Part shown: positions 45,138 through 54,088 of the stretch, one piece after another
How the letters are laid out: every line of letters begins with the position of its first letter
Numbering within the stretch: the first letter of the stretch is position 1
Origin: Methylorubrum sp. B1-46
GTDB lineage: Bacteria; Pseudomonadota; Alphaproteobacteria; Rhizobiales; Beijerinckiaceae
Length of the DNA: 64,000 bases
Direction: 5' to 3'
NCBI RefSeq assembly: GCF_021117295.1
Contig: NZ_CP088247.1
Coordinates: 5,161,001-5,225,000, forward strand
The notes under the pieces: model-generated
Databases searched by the model: none
Told to the model about the DNA's origin: nothing
The model's input: only the letters and a program-made list of their open reading frames with translations
Made by a program: the position numbers and the translations under genes

Positions 45138-46483
45138 GCGGTCTCGCCGCCCAGCCGTCGCACCGCTCGCGCCCGCCCGATCAGCGGAAGCAATCCGGCG
45201 AGATCCGGCCCGTGGTCGAGGCCGGTCAGCGCGAGGCGCAGCGGCATGAACAGGGCGCGGCCCTTGGCGCCGGTCGCTGCCTTCACGGCGTTGGTCCAGG
45301 CCTTCCACGTGTCGGCACCGAACGGCGCATCCGGCAGCAGGCGCGCAGCCGTCGCGATGAAGTCGGGCTCGGCGATCACGGGCGTGACCGGTCCGTTCAC
45401 CACCTGCCACCATTCGGCGGCGTCCGAGACGCGGCCGAGATTGGCCCGCACGGCGAGCCAGAACGCTTCGGCCTGATCCGTCGGGACACCGAGGGCAGCG
45501 AGCCGGTCGCTGACGTTGTCGTACGACATATCGTGGACGAGGCGGGCATTCATCCCGTCGAGTTCGGCCGGGTCGAACCGGGCCGGGGCGCGCGAGAGGT
45601 GGGCGAGATCGACGAGGCTCGCCAACTCGTCGAGGGAGGCGACCGGGCGCACGGCCTCGGCCGAGCCGGTGAGCACCGCGAGCGAGCGCACGGCGGCGGC
45701 CTCGTAGCCGGCCTCGCGCAGGGAGCGCAGGGAGAGGTGGCCGAGGCGCTTCGACAGCCCCTCTCCGTCGGCGGTGGTCAGCAGGTTATGGTGGCCGAAG
45801 GCGGGCGCCGGCGCGCCGAGTGCCTCGAAGAGCTGCACCTGCACGCCGGTATTCGTGACGTGATCCTCGCCGCGGATCACGTGGGTGACGCCGACCTCCG
45901 CATCGTCCACGACGGAGGGGAGTGTGTAGAGATAGCTGCCGTCGGCGCGCACCAGAACGGGATCGGAGAGCGACGCGCAATCGACGTGGCTCTCGCCGCG
46001 AACGAGGTCGTTCCAGGCGACGACGCGGTGATCGAGCTTGAACCGCCAGTGCGGGCGCCGGCCCTCGGCCTCCAGGGCGGCGCGCTCGGCCTCGCTCAGG
46101 GCAAGCGCCGCGCGGTCGTAGAGCGGCGGCAGACCGCGGCCGAGCTGGCGCTTGCGGCGGCGGTCCAGCTCCTCCGGCGTCTCGTAGCAGGGGTAGAGCC
46201 GGCCCGCCGCCTTCAGCCGCTCCGCTGCCGCATCGTAGAGGGCGGTGCGATCGCTCTGGCGGAAGAACAGGTCCGGTTCGATGCCGAGCCAGCCGAGATC
46301 CTCGGACGCCGCAGTCGCGAATTCCTCGGTCGAGCGCTCCCGGTCGGTGTCGTCGAGCCGCAGCAGGAAGCGGCCGCCCTCGCGGCGAGCGAACAGCGCA
46401 TTCAGCAGCGCCGGCCGGGCATTGCCGATATGCAGGAAGCCGGTCGGGGAGGGGGCGAAGCGGACGAGAGGAGCAGTGGCCAT
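45134..46483 (-). CDS. gltX: Glutamyl-tRNA synthetase (second-type, GluRS2-like)
   Basis: A class I aminoacyl-tRNA synthetase of 449 aa that charges tRNA with glutamate. The first signature is [21 protein letters not shown] and the second is GLSKRLG, differing from the usual HIGGARTA and KLSKR, as seen in the shorter second GluRS of alphaproteobacteria. These organisms often carry two paralogues, one of which may mischarge tRNA-Gln for the amidotransferase route; which role this copy has cannot be told here. Anticodon-binding part: residues about 320-449. Confidence 0.9.
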   Translation of the reverse strand: MATAPLVRFAPSPTGFLHIGNARPALLNALFARREGGRFLLRLDDTDRERSTEEFATAASEDLGWLGIEPDLFFRQSDRTALYDAAAERLKAAGRLYPCYETPEELDRRRKRQLGRGLPPLYDRAALALSEAERAALEAEGRRPHWRFKLDHRVVAWNDLVRGESHVDCASLSDPVLVRADGSYLYTLPSVVDDAEVGVTHVIRGEDHVTNTGVQVQLFEALGAPAPAFGHHNLLTTADGEGLSKRLGHLSLRSLREAGYEAAAVRSLAVLTGSAEAVRPVASLDELASLVDLAHLSRAPARFDPAELDGMNARLVHDMSYDNVSDRLAALGVPTDQAEAFWLAVRANLGRVSDAAEWWQVVNGPVTPVIAEPDFIATAARLLPDAPFGADTWKAWTNAVKAATGAKGRALFMPLRLALTGLDHGPDLAGLLPLIGRARAVRRLGGETA

Positions 46484-46539
46484 GCCGCCGCCTTACCCAA
46501 TTTTCGTGGGCATCGCACCGTCCGCGCGTCGCTGCGGCA

Positions 46540-47619
46540 TCAGTTCTTGCCCGCGTTATCCGGCTGCGTCCCATCCGGCCGGCCGAAGAGCCAGCCGCGC
46601 AGCGACGCGACCCAGAGCGGTTGGCCCTCGCGCCCGTCGCCGACGACGACGGTTGCCGTCATGCCTGCGACCAGGATCACTTCCGGCGGCACGTGGTCGA
46701 TGCGGATGCGCACCGGCACCCGCTGGGCGAGCCGTACCCAGGTATAGACCGGATCGACGTTCGGCAGCCCCTGCGTGCTCGTCGCGGCATTGGCGGTCGA
46801 GATGCCGAGCGTCAGGCTCTCCACCGTGCCCCGCAGCGGCACGCCGTAGCCCATCAGCGCCATCTCGGCGGGGGCGCCGGGGCGGATATGGGCCATCTTG
46901 GTCTCTTCGAAATAGCCATCGATCCAGAAGGAGTCGGTGTCGATCACCCGGATGTTGGCGGTGCCGGTCTGTGCGTAGTCGCCGACCCGCAGGAGCAGGT
47001 TGGTCACGCGGCCGTTGACCGTCGAGCGCACCTGCGTGCGCTCCAGGTTCTTCCTTGCCTGCGAGAGCTGCGACCGGGCCGTCTCCAGGGCGGCTTCAGC
47101 GATCTTGGCGGTGCCGGCAAATTGCTGCTTCTCCTCGACCGAGGTCGAGACGGTGGAGAGCGCCGCGCGCCGCGCCGATTGCGCCTGCTTCACCGAAAGG
47201 TCGGCCTCGCGGTTCTTGATCTCGGCCTCGGCCGAGACCACGGCCTCCTGATAGTCGAACGGATCGATGACGTAGAGGACGTCGCCCTTCTTGACCTCCT
47301 GGTTGTCCGCGACCCGCAGCTCGACGACGGTGCCGGCCACCTGCGGCGCGAGATTGACCACCTGCACGCGCACCCGCCCGTCACGGGTCCAGGGGGCGGT
47401 CACGTAGAACTGCCACACCACGTAAGCCGCCACTGCGGCGAAGGCGAGGATGAGGCCGGTTACGGCCAGCCGCAGCAGGCGGCCCCAGTGGCGGCGTCGG
47501 ACGGAAACGCGCTTGGCGCCGGCCCCTGGCCCGCGCCGCGGCTCGTCGGAGAAGACGTCGTCGGGCGGGGACTGATCCCGGTTCCGGTCGTCGGCGCCTG
47601 CGTCGTCCGCGCGCTTCAC
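46540..47619 (-). CDS. HlyD/EmrA-type periplasmic adaptor
   Basis: Membrane fusion protein of 359 aa with a cytoplasmic N-terminus, one membrane helix (about 49-70: LLRLAVTGLILAFAAVAAYVVW), a biotinyl-lipoyl hairpin (VNLAPQVAGTVVELRVADNQEVKKGDVLYVIDPFDYQ), coiled-coil helices, and a barrel domain. It resembles AaeA. It starts at a GTG overlapping the DUF1656 stop by four bases. Together with DUF1656 and FUSC proteins it should form an efflux system for aromatic acids or similar compounds; the substrate is inference. Confidence 0.9.
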   Translation of the reverse strand: MKRADDAGADDRNRDQSPPDDVFSDEPRRGPGAGAKRVSVRRRHWGRLLRLAVTGLILAFAAVAAYVVWQFYVTAPWTRDGRVRVQVVNLAPQVAGTVVELRVADNQEVKKGDVLYVIDPFDYQEAVVSAEAEIKNREADLSVKQAQSARRAALSTVSTSVEEKQQFAGTAKIAEAALETARSQLSQARKNLERTQVRSTVNGRVTNLLLRVGDYAQTGTANIRVIDTDSFWIDGYFEETKMAHIRPGAPAEMALMGYGVPLRGTVESLTLGISTANAATSTQGLPNVDPVYTWVRLAQRVPVRIRIDHVPPEVILVAGMTATVVVGDGREGQPLWVASLRGWLFGRPDGTQPDNAGKN

Positions 47620-47810
47620 AGCAGCACCACCACGATCGCGAGGAGGCAGACATAGATCCCGGCTTCCGCCAAAGGCGCGTTGGCGACGTAGCGTCCGAAC
47701 CGGATCCGGCGAAACACGACCCGCAGCCCCACGAGCAGCGCGAAGGCGATCAGCGCGTAGGCGACGAAGGGCGAGACCAGGATCCCGCCGATGGTGAGGT
47801 CGTGTTGCAT
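47616..47810 (-). CDS. DUF1656 small membrane protein (AaeX-like)
   Basis: A 64-aa protein with two transmembrane helices: IGGILVSPFVAYALIAFALLVGL and the C-terminal AGIYVCLLAIVVVLL, joined by FRRIRFGRYVANAPLAE. This is the DUF1656 family, found between FUSC and HlyD genes of AaeXAB-type efflux loci. It lies 8 bp after the FUSC gene and overlaps the HlyD gene by four bases (GTGA). Confidence 0.9.
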   Translation of the reverse strand: MQHDLTIGGILVSPFVAYALIAFALLVGLRVVFRRIRFGRYVANAPLAEAGIYVCLLAIVVVLL

Positions 47811-47818
47811 GGCTGCGG

Positions 47819-49855
47819 TCAGGAATCGGGAAGGAAGAGGCGGCGGAAGAAGCGTCCGTGCCGCCGCATAACGCGCGAGGCGGTCGCGAGGTCGGTTACG
47901 GCGCGGGCGAGTTGCAGGCGTACATGGCGGTTATGGCGCTTCGCCTCGCCGATCAGGGCGTGCGCCGTGCGGTCGAGGTCCGCCGGGTTGGCCGAGGCGA
48001 GCGCCTCTCGTGCCTCAGCGACCAGAGGGGCGAGGCCGCCGATCTCGCTCAAGCTCTGCAGGTGCGCGTGGGCCCGCGCCGCGGCAGCTTCCAACTGCGC
48101 CACGGCGAAGGCGTGGTGCAGGCTCGCCCGGCGCACCGCACCGCTGCCGGAATTCCAGGCCGAGAATTGGAACAGCCGGTCGGCATTGAGGCTGGTGCGC
48201 GTGGTGGCGTCGCCGCCCTCCCCCGCAAGCGCCCCGGCGAGGTCGCGACGGGCTTCCTCAAGGGCGAAGGCGCGGTGCTGCGAGGCCGAGATCGGCAGGA
48301 CGAGCCGGATCGTCAGGAACAGGATCACCGCCGCGGCGACGACCAGCAGCGCGTTCATGAGAAAGGCTTGCGGATCGTAGGATTGCGGGTTGTCCGGCGC
48401 CATCAGGACCGGCGTGAACACCAGAGTGATGAAGCCGATGGTGAAGCTCGGTGGGTGCAGAGAGACGAGGCAGCCGAAGAAGACGACCGGGGCCATGGCG
48501 ATCGCGAGCAGCGGAAAGCCCTGATTGCCGTTGAGCATCACGAACAGGACGAACCCGGCACAGAGGGCGGCGAGGGGCATCCCGATCAGCACCCCGAGCG
48601 CGAACTTGCGCGGATCGGGCGTCACCGAGGACAGGGCGCAGGTCGCCGCCACTTGGACGAGCGCGAAGGTGGCTTGCGGCAGCCCGAGCAGGATGAAGAG
48701 CCCCGCCGTGAGGCCGAAGGCGATCATCACCCGCAACGCCGCCCGTAGGGCGACCTGGAAGTCGCGGTGGGTCGGCAGGGCGATATCGCGCAGAGGCGCG
48801 TGGCCGTCGGCCAGTGCCCGCGCACCGTCTTCGGCGAAGGTCGCGGCCTCAACGACGTCCAGCGCGCGCTGAAGCGCCATAATCTCGTTGAGCGACGCGC
48901 CGGGATCGCGCATCGCCTCATCCACGAGATCGCGCAGCCTGCCGCCGTCGCGGGCGAGCGCCTCGGCACGAGGCTCCTCGCCTTCCGAGACCGAGCGTAG
49001 AGCCAGCGCGTGTGCCTCGCGCACCCGCGGGCCGGTCTCGTCGACACGCGTCAGCGCCGCCGCCAGCGCGCGGCTGGCCGCGGCCAGGACGTAGAGCGCG
49101 GCGATGGCGCTGCGGGCCCCCGCGGCGCGGTGGATGCCGTCGTCCAGTTCGCCGGCGATGGCGCTCGCATCCGCCCGCATCGGCGCAACCCGCCGGATCA
49201 GATCGGCGGTGCGTTCGGGGCCGGGATCGCCCTGGGTCAGGCTCTCGCGGGCGAAGGCTCTGGCCGCCGCGTGGGCGTAGGCGAGGCGCGGCAGCAGGGC
49301 CTGCCACGTGCTCGGCGAGGCGAGCGCATCGTTGATGAAGGTGATCGCGACGATGCCGACGGCGATCGCGGCGACGCGACCGATGGCAGCATCGAACACC
49401 GTCTGCGGCGCGTCGATATGGGCGATCGCGACGATCGCCACGGTGTAGCCGGCGAGCATCGCCCCGTAGGCGCGGGTATCCTGCAGGAACTGCGCGACGA
49501 AGACGCAGAGGCCGAGCCAACAGGCGAAGCCGAGGAGCAGGAGCACCCGATCCTGCCCGAACAGACCCATCAGGCCGATGCCGACGATGCCGCCGACGAC
49601 GGTGCCGAGGAAGCGGTAGCCGGCCTTCGAGAGCGCTTGGCCGCGCTTCGGCTGGGCCAGGATCGCCACGCAGACGGCCGCCGAGGAAGCGCTGTCGAGC
49701 TGGAGCCAGAAGGCGGCATAGAGCGCCAGCATCATGGCCAGCCAGATCCGGACGGCGAAGGCCAAGGCCGCGGGCTTCGGCACCCAGCGCTCCAGGGTAT
49801 CGAGCAGGCGCTCGCCCGGACCCGCCTCGCCGGCGCGCTGCGCCGCCCCCCTCAC
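47819..49855 (-). CDS. FUSC/AaeB-type aromatic acid efflux protein
   Basis: A 678-aa inner-membrane transporter with two blocks of about five helices (about 20-170 and 370-510) and cytoplasmic domains, the FUSC layout of AaeB. Marks are [57 protein letters not shown] (first block) and PDPRKFALGVLIGMPLAAL (second). It starts at a GTG at 49855 overlapping the DUF4345 gene stop (GTGA); upstream in-frame sequence lies inside that gene. The operon order is DUF4345, FUSC, DUF1656, HlyD. Confidence 0.9.
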   Translation of the reverse strand: MRGAAQRAGEAGPGERLLDTLERWVPKPAALAFAVRIWLAMMLALYAAFWLQLDSASSAAVCVAILAQPKRGQALSKAGYRFLGTVVGGIVGIGLMGLFGQDRVLLLLGFACWLGLCVFVAQFLQDTRAYGAMLAGYTVAIVAIAHIDAPQTVFDAAIGRVAAIAVGIVAITFINDALASPSTWQALLPRLAYAHAAARAFARESLTQGDPGPERTADLIRRVAPMRADASAIAGELDDGIHRAAGARSAIAALYVLAAASRALAAALTRVDETGPRVREAHALALRSVSEGEEPRAEALARDGGRLRDLVDEAMRDPGASLNEIMALQRALDVVEAATFAEDGARALADGHAPLRDIALPTHRDFQVALRAALRVMIAFGLTAGLFILLGLPQATFALVQVAATCALSSVTPDPRKFALGVLIGMPLAALCAGFVLFVMLNGNQGFPLLAIAMAPVVFFGCLVSLHPPSFTIGFITLVFTPVLMAPDNPQSYDPQAFLMNALLVVAAAVILFLTIRLVLPISASQHRAFALEEARRDLAGALAGEGGDATTRTSLNADRLFQFSAWNSGSGAVRRASLHHAFAVAQLEAAAARAHAHLQSLSEIGGLAPLVAEAREALASANPADLDRTAHALIGEAKRHNRHVRLQLARAVTDLATASRVMRRHGRFFRRLFLPDS

Positions 49856-50286
49856 CCGACGACCTCGGTGCCCGTCACCAGAGCCTGCCTCTGATCCCGG
49901 GCGAGGCGCGCGACCCGCAACTGCCACAGGCAGAGCAGCGGCGTGACGACGAGTTCGAGGGCGAGAGCCGCCAGCATGGTCAATGACGGCACGCCCGTGA
50001 GGGCGAGGCCGAGCAGCCGCGCCAGCCCGCCGAGCACCACGACGAGGGTGAGGAAGCGGAACAACCTCGACTTGTCCTCGATCCCCGGCACGCAGGTGAA
50101 GAACAGGATGCCGATGCCGGTCAGCAGGCCCGACAGGTAGCGGAAGTGGCTGTCGGCCGAGACGTTGACCGGTGTGCCGCCACCGATGCCGTCGATGCCG
50201 AACAGCACGCCGTAGAGGCCCGCCAGGACCGGCACGACCGCGGCAAACGCCACCGTGCGCTGCAGGATGCGGCGTTCACGCTCCAT
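49852..50286 (-). CDS. DUF4345 membrane protein
   Basis: A 144-aa protein with four transmembrane helices (about 10-32, 48-66, 75-97, 103-125). The loop GIDGIGGGTPVNVSADSHFRYLSGLLTGIGI matches DUF4345 proteins, whose function is unknown. It is the first gene of the efflux operon and is joined to FUSC by a GTGA overlap, suggesting fixed stoichiometry, although DUF4345 is not a usual part of AaeXAB systems. Confidence 0.82.
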   Translation of the reverse strand: MERERRILQRTVAFAAVVPVLAGLYGVLFGIDGIGGGTPVNVSADSHFRYLSGLLTGIGILFFTCVPGIEDKSRLFRFLTLVVVLGGLARLLGLALTGVPSLTMLAALALELVVTPLLCLWQLRVARLARDQRQALVTGTEVVG

Positions 50287-50442
50287 GTCGGTGAGGCCTT
50301 CGAGTCCACGCTTCGATGCGCTCCCGTGCGGAACCGGCCTCCGCTTCGGCTCGGGAGCGTTTCAGAACTGATCGGCGGGGCAACACGCCCGCCGCCGTTC
50401 GGTTCACGGGCGCCAGCGATGCGAGCGGGCGTTTGAATGCCT

Positions 50443-50508
50443 CTCACAAAACTCCCGCTGCGCTGTCGTCTCCAGAGCGAGAACGGCTGGGGATCAGGAG
50501 TTTTGAGA
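50443..50508 (-). repeat. Palindromic dispersed repeat, copy 2
   Basis: Reverse-oriented copy of the element at 1721-1787. CTCACAAAACTCCC at 50443-50456 and AGGAGTTTTGAG at 50497-50508 form its ends; the core TCGTCTCCAGAGCGAGAACG matches copy 1 on the opposite strand. It lies in the gap between the efflux operon promoter region and the end of the gene at 50524. Confidence 0.8.
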
Positions 50509-50523
50509 GGCCCTCTGAGCCCG

Positions 50524-50805
50524 TCAGGCCTTCTGCTCCTTCAGGCGCTTGACGCACTTGCTGTAATATTGCGGCCATTTCGGCCCCTGGGCCGCCTTCT
50601 CGGTGGCCGAGAGCGCGCGCCATTCGGCACCGCACTTCTTCTGCCGCTCGCGCGCGGCGGATTGGGCCACGCTCGGCTCCTTGGCCGTCTGCTCCTTCGT
50701 CGTCTCCTTGGCGCTCGGCGCGCTCCATGCCTCTCGGGCCGACGCGGCCTGAGCCAGAAGGAGCGGCGCAACCAGCACGGCGGCGGCGAGGAGACGAGAG
50801 AGCAT
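50524..50805 (-). CDS. Small secreted protein with PsiF-like Cys motif
   Basis: A 93-aa precursor with signal peptide MLSRLLAAAVLVAPLLLAQA (cleavage near ASA), a Lys/Glu/Ala-rich spacer (SAKETTKEQTAKEPS), and a C-terminal part with Cys in KKCGAEWRALS and YYSKCVKRLKE. The Cys spacing recalls PsiF-type repeats, but the match is weak. ATG 50805 follows CCGGAG. Function unknown. Confidence 0.7.
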   Translation of the reverse strand: MLSRLLAAAVLVAPLLLAQAASAREAWSAPSAKETTKEQTAKEPSVAQSAARERQKKCGAEWRALSATEKAAQGPKWPQYYSKCVKRLKEQKA

Positions 50806-51003
50806 CAGGCAACTCCGGTGAATCGGATTCGGCAGCGTCGCCGTGGGCCGCATCACAGCCGCATCGGCAGCCAAAGAGCAAGCTCTCTCTGCAACTTGCG
50901 CACGATTGCAGACAAGCTTGGCCCTCGGCTTGAGCCTTCGGGCCGTTCCGCGCTACCTCCATAGCCGAGGATGGGCGCGGGCCCGCTTTCCCGGGATGCC
51001 AGC

Positions 51004-51639
51004 ATGGCGGTCACGACGGCGCAGCCGATCGAACTCTACACCTGGAGCACGCCGAACGGGTGGAAGATCCCGATCATGCTCGAAGAGTGCGGGCTGCCCT
51101 ACCGGGTCGTTCCGGTGAATATCGGCAAGGGCGAGCAGATGGCGCCCGACTTCCTGGCGATCTCGCCCAACAACAAGATTCCAGCCATCGTTGATCCGGA
51201 CGGGCCGGGCGGCACGCCGATCTCGGTGTTCGAGTCGGGCGCGATCCTGCAATATCTCGGGCGCAAGACCGGTTGCCTCTATCCGAGCGACGAACGCGCC
51301 CGCACCGCGGTGGACGAGTGGCTGTTCTGGCAGGTCGGCGGGCTCGGCCCGATGCTCGGGCAGGCCCACCATTTTCGCATCTACGCGCAGGACAAGATCC
51401 CCTACGCCATCGACCGGTTCACGGAGGAGGCCAAGCGCCTCTACGGCGTCCTCGACCGCCGGCTCTCGGCGCATGAATATCTCGCCGACACGTACTCGAT
51501 CGCCGACATCGCTGCTCTGACCTGGGCCAAGTTCCACGGCAAGCAGGGCATCGAACTCGACGGGCACCCGAACGTGCGGCGCTGGCTCGAAACGCTCCTC
51601 GCCCGTCCGGCGGTGCAGCGCGACCTCGCCGCGATCTGA
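51004..51639 (+). CDS. Glutathione S-transferase (Nu-class-like)
   Basis: A 211-aa cytosolic GST-fold protein. The N-terminal thioredoxin-like domain starts IELYTWSTPNGWKIPIMLEECGLPY, where Thr and Asn replace Ser/Tyr/Cys as in the YfcG/YghU (Nu) class that works on disulfides. VFESGAILQYLGRKTG is the glutathione gamma-Glu binding block, and the helical C-terminal domain has YSIADIAALTWAKF. The ATG at 51004 (MAVTTAQP) is preferred over an in-frame upstream ATG at 50971. Confidence 0.9.
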   Translation: MAVTTAQPIELYTWSTPNGWKIPIMLEECGLPYRVVPVNIGKGEQMAPDFLAISPNNKIPAIVDPDGPGGTPISVFESGAILQYLGRKTGCLYPSDERARTAVDEWLFWQVGGLGPMLGQAHHFRIYAQDKIPYAIDRFTEEAKRLYGVLDRRLSAHEYLADTYSIADIAALTWAKFHGKQGIELDGHPNVRRWLETLLARPAVQRDLAAI

Positions 51640-52673
51640 TCCGAACGCGCCGGGACCGGAACGGGTCCTACCGCGGGCCGGCGCGTCTGCCGGGGGGATC
51701 AGCAGCGAGGGCGTGGCTCACCGTTTCCCCCGACGAACCATGCTGCTTTGTGCCTGGGCCCCTGCCCTTCTGCTGCTCGGGGCATCGTCCGGCTCCGCCG
51801 CGAAGACGTGCGTTGAGACACTCCCGCTTCGGCACGGCCTGTTTCCTGCACGATGCGCACGGGACTTTTGCCATCGCCCGACGTAAGCCGTTGCCGGCGA
51901 ACGATTTTGCCATTCAAGCATTCGTGCCGACAAAAAACAGTCGGCTTGGCAGCAGATTTCCGCTTGACGACCTGCCAATACGGACGCAGTCTCTCTGCGT
52001 GCTTCGCATTCGCAAGCACATCGGCCAAGAAACCGCTGGTCCGCGCACGGTTTGTTGGCGAAAGCTGGAGGAGACAGGGATGACTCCACCGCAGCGTCAA
52101 GCCGCAACGATAGCCTGAGAACCCGTTCGGTCTCGGACTTAGCGGCCCGCCACGAACACCGGACGGAAGCGGATCCCCAGGGGCGCAGAAGCGGCCTATA
52201 CGGCGCGACTTCGAACACGCATCAGCCCCACCTTTGGACCGCTTCCGCCGCGGTTTTTATTGCAAGCGGGAAGACCTTCACCGTGCTGGCCGTTGAGGCT
52301 CGCGCGAATTTCGCCATGGGTGATCGGGCGATCGTGCTGGCGAAGAGATATCGGGGCGTGCCGGCCGACCTGTTGCGGCTTTCACAACGCTCCTCGTGCT
52401 GAGGTGCTGCGGCGGCAGCCTCGAAGCACGCCGCGACGCTTCCCCGAGCGATCGATATCACGAGATCGCCGTTCCGGCGTGTTTCGAGGCCGAGCTTGCG
52501 CTTGGCACCTCAGCATTTTGCACCTCAGCCTGCGGAGGGACGGACCGTCCGTAGCAGCCTGGTCGAAAGAGGCCTGGAGCGGATGCGCATTCAGGGTCGC
52601 CGGCGCCGGCGTCATCCGTCGACGGGTTTCGCGGCCGGCCTCGTGGGGATGAGCCCGGCCGCTTCGGGTCGGA
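51640..52673. other. Gene-poor 1-kb region between gst and tolB
   Basis: No ORF in this 1,034-bp stretch looks like a known protein. It looks less codon-biased and less GC-rich than its neighbours. A 10-bp direct repeat GCACCTCAGC occurs at 52505 and 52520, and a palindrome GGACGGACCGTCC lies near 52538. In many alphaproteobacteria pal and cpoB follow tolB at this place; neither is here. A short possible secreted peptide gene (51713-51886) is listed separately. Confidence 0.6.
51713..51886 (+). pseudogene. Possible truncated or small secreted protein
   Basis: From GTG 51713 (with GCGAGGGC just upstream) or ATG 51740, the frame encodes an RR-containing signal peptide-like start (FPRRTMLLCAWAPALLLLGASSG) followed by SAAKTCVETLP, then an Arg/Cys/His-rich stretch ending at TAA 51884-51886 (57 or 48 aa). 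The good secretion signal and the poor remainder suggest a small exported peptide or the front of a gene lost by frameshift. No homologue is recognised. Confidence 0.3.
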
Positions 52674-54014
52674 TCACTTGCCCGAGAGAAGCGGCGACCA
52701 GGTCGGGTCAGAGGCGAAGGACGGGGTCGGCACCGGCTGCTCCACCTTGCCGGTGATGTCGACCATGTAGAGCTTGCCGCCGCCCTGCCCGCCCGGATCG
52801 CGGAAGAACATCACGTACTGGCCGTTCGGCGCAAAGGTCGGGCTCTCGTTGTGGAAACCCTCCGTCAGCACCCGCTCACCCGAGCCGTCGGGCTTCATCA
52901 CGCAGATGGCGAAGCCGCCCTTGCGCTGCCGGGTAAAGGCGATGAGGTCGCCGCGCGGCGACCAGGCCGGCTGCGAGGCCGAGCCTTCGCCGAAGGAGAG
53001 CCGGCGCGGGTTCGAGCCGTCGGCGCCCATCACGTAGATCTGCTGCGAACCGCCGCGGTCGGATTCGAACACGATCTGGCTGCCGTCGGGCGAATAGCTC
53101 GGCGAGGTATCGATCGCGAGCCCCTGGGTCACCGGCGTCTGCGCCTTTGAAGCGAGATCGACGGTGACGATGTCGGCATTGCCGCCCTGCTGCACGCTCA
53201 TCACGAGGCGGCGCCCGTCCGGCGAGAAGCGCGGGCTGGCGCTCATCGAAGCGAAGTTGCCGACCGTCTGGCGCTTGCCGGTTTCCAGGTCTATCATCTG
53301 CACCTTGGGCTGCTGGCCCTGCGCCTGGGTCATGAAGGCGATCTCCTGCCCCGCCGGCGAGTAGCGCGGCGCCACCACCGAAACGTCGCCGCCGCCGGTC
53401 AGTGCACGCACGTTGGCCCCGTCCTGATCCATCACCATCAGGCGCTTGCGGCGGTTCTCCTTCGGGCCGGATTCATCGACATAGGCGACGCGGCTGTCGA
53501 ACCAGGGCCCGAGGCCGGTGACCTTGGTGTAGACCGCGTCTGACACGAGGTGGCCGGTGCGGCGAGCATTCGCGACGTCGGTGCCGTATTGCTGTCCGGT
53601 GATCTGCTGGCCCGAGGCTACGTCCCACAGGCGGAAGGCGACGGTCAGCCGGCCCGAGGCGTCGCGTCCGACCCGGCCGGTCACCAGCGCCTGGACGCCC
53701 GCGCCCTTCCAGGCCTCGAAATTCGGCGCCGCGTCGAAGCTCGGATTCTCAGGGAAACGCCCCTTCTCCAGCGGCGTGAAGTAGCCGGAGCGGCGCAGGT
53801 TGTTGGTGATGACGTTGGCCACCAGCGTGCCGAGGCTGGCGTCACCGGCGAAATCGGCGATCGCGATCGGCATCGGCTGGAAGGCGCCGCTGCCGATGCG
53901 GAGCTGGAGCTGCGCCTGCGCCGGAGTCGCAGCGGGAAGCGCCAGGGCGAGGACGCCGAGCGCGGCCGTGAGCGCCGGCAGGAGGGTGCGCCGGGTGAAG
54001 GCTGTTCCAGGCAT
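52674..54014 (-). CDS. tolB: Tol-Pal system beta-propeller protein TolB
   Basis: Periplasmic TolB links the Tol machine to Pal at the outer membrane. The 446-aa product has a Tat-like or Sec signal (FTRRTLLPALTAALGVLALALPAATPAQA), an N-terminal domain with PIAIADFAG and VANVITNNLRRSGYFTPL, and a six-bladed propeller (repeats SPDGRRLVMS, SPDGSQIVFESDRGG, SPRGDLIAFTRQ, APNGQYVMFF). It is the last tol gene in the run tolQ-tolR-tolA-tolB; pal is not adjacent. Confidence 0.96.
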   Translation of the reverse strand: MPGTAFTRRTLLPALTAALGVLALALPAATPAQAQLQLRIGSGAFQPMPIAIADFAGDASLGTLVANVITNNLRRSGYFTPLEKGRFPENPSFDAAPNFEAWKGAGVQALVTGRVGRDASGRLTVAFRLWDVASGQQITGQQYGTDVANARRTGHLVSDAVYTKVTGLGPWFDSRVAYVDESGPKENRRKRLMVMDQDGANVRALTGGGDVSVVAPRYSPAGQEIAFMTQAQGQQPKVQMIDLETGKRQTVGNFASMSASPRFSPDGRRLVMSVQQGGNADIVTVDLASKAQTPVTQGLAIDTSPSYSPDGSQIVFESDRGGSQQIYVMGADGSNPRRLSFGEGSASQPAWSPRGDLIAFTRQRKGGFAICVMKPDGSGERVLTEGFHNESPTFAPNGQYVMFFRDPGGQGGGKLYMVDITGKVEQPVPTPSFASDPTWSPLLSGK

Positions 54015-54088
54015 GGGACAAGTCCAGGTCGGTCAGGGAATGCGGAAGGGGAAGGCCGCGATGACGCGGTGTGATCGGCGCGGGCGGA

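Noticed and set aside
52052-52652. Overlapping open frames in the gst-tolB gap (116 and 130 codons)
   Set aside because: No ribosome binding sites, no recognisable domains and biased Arg/Ser/Trp/Cys composition, so no gene was called.
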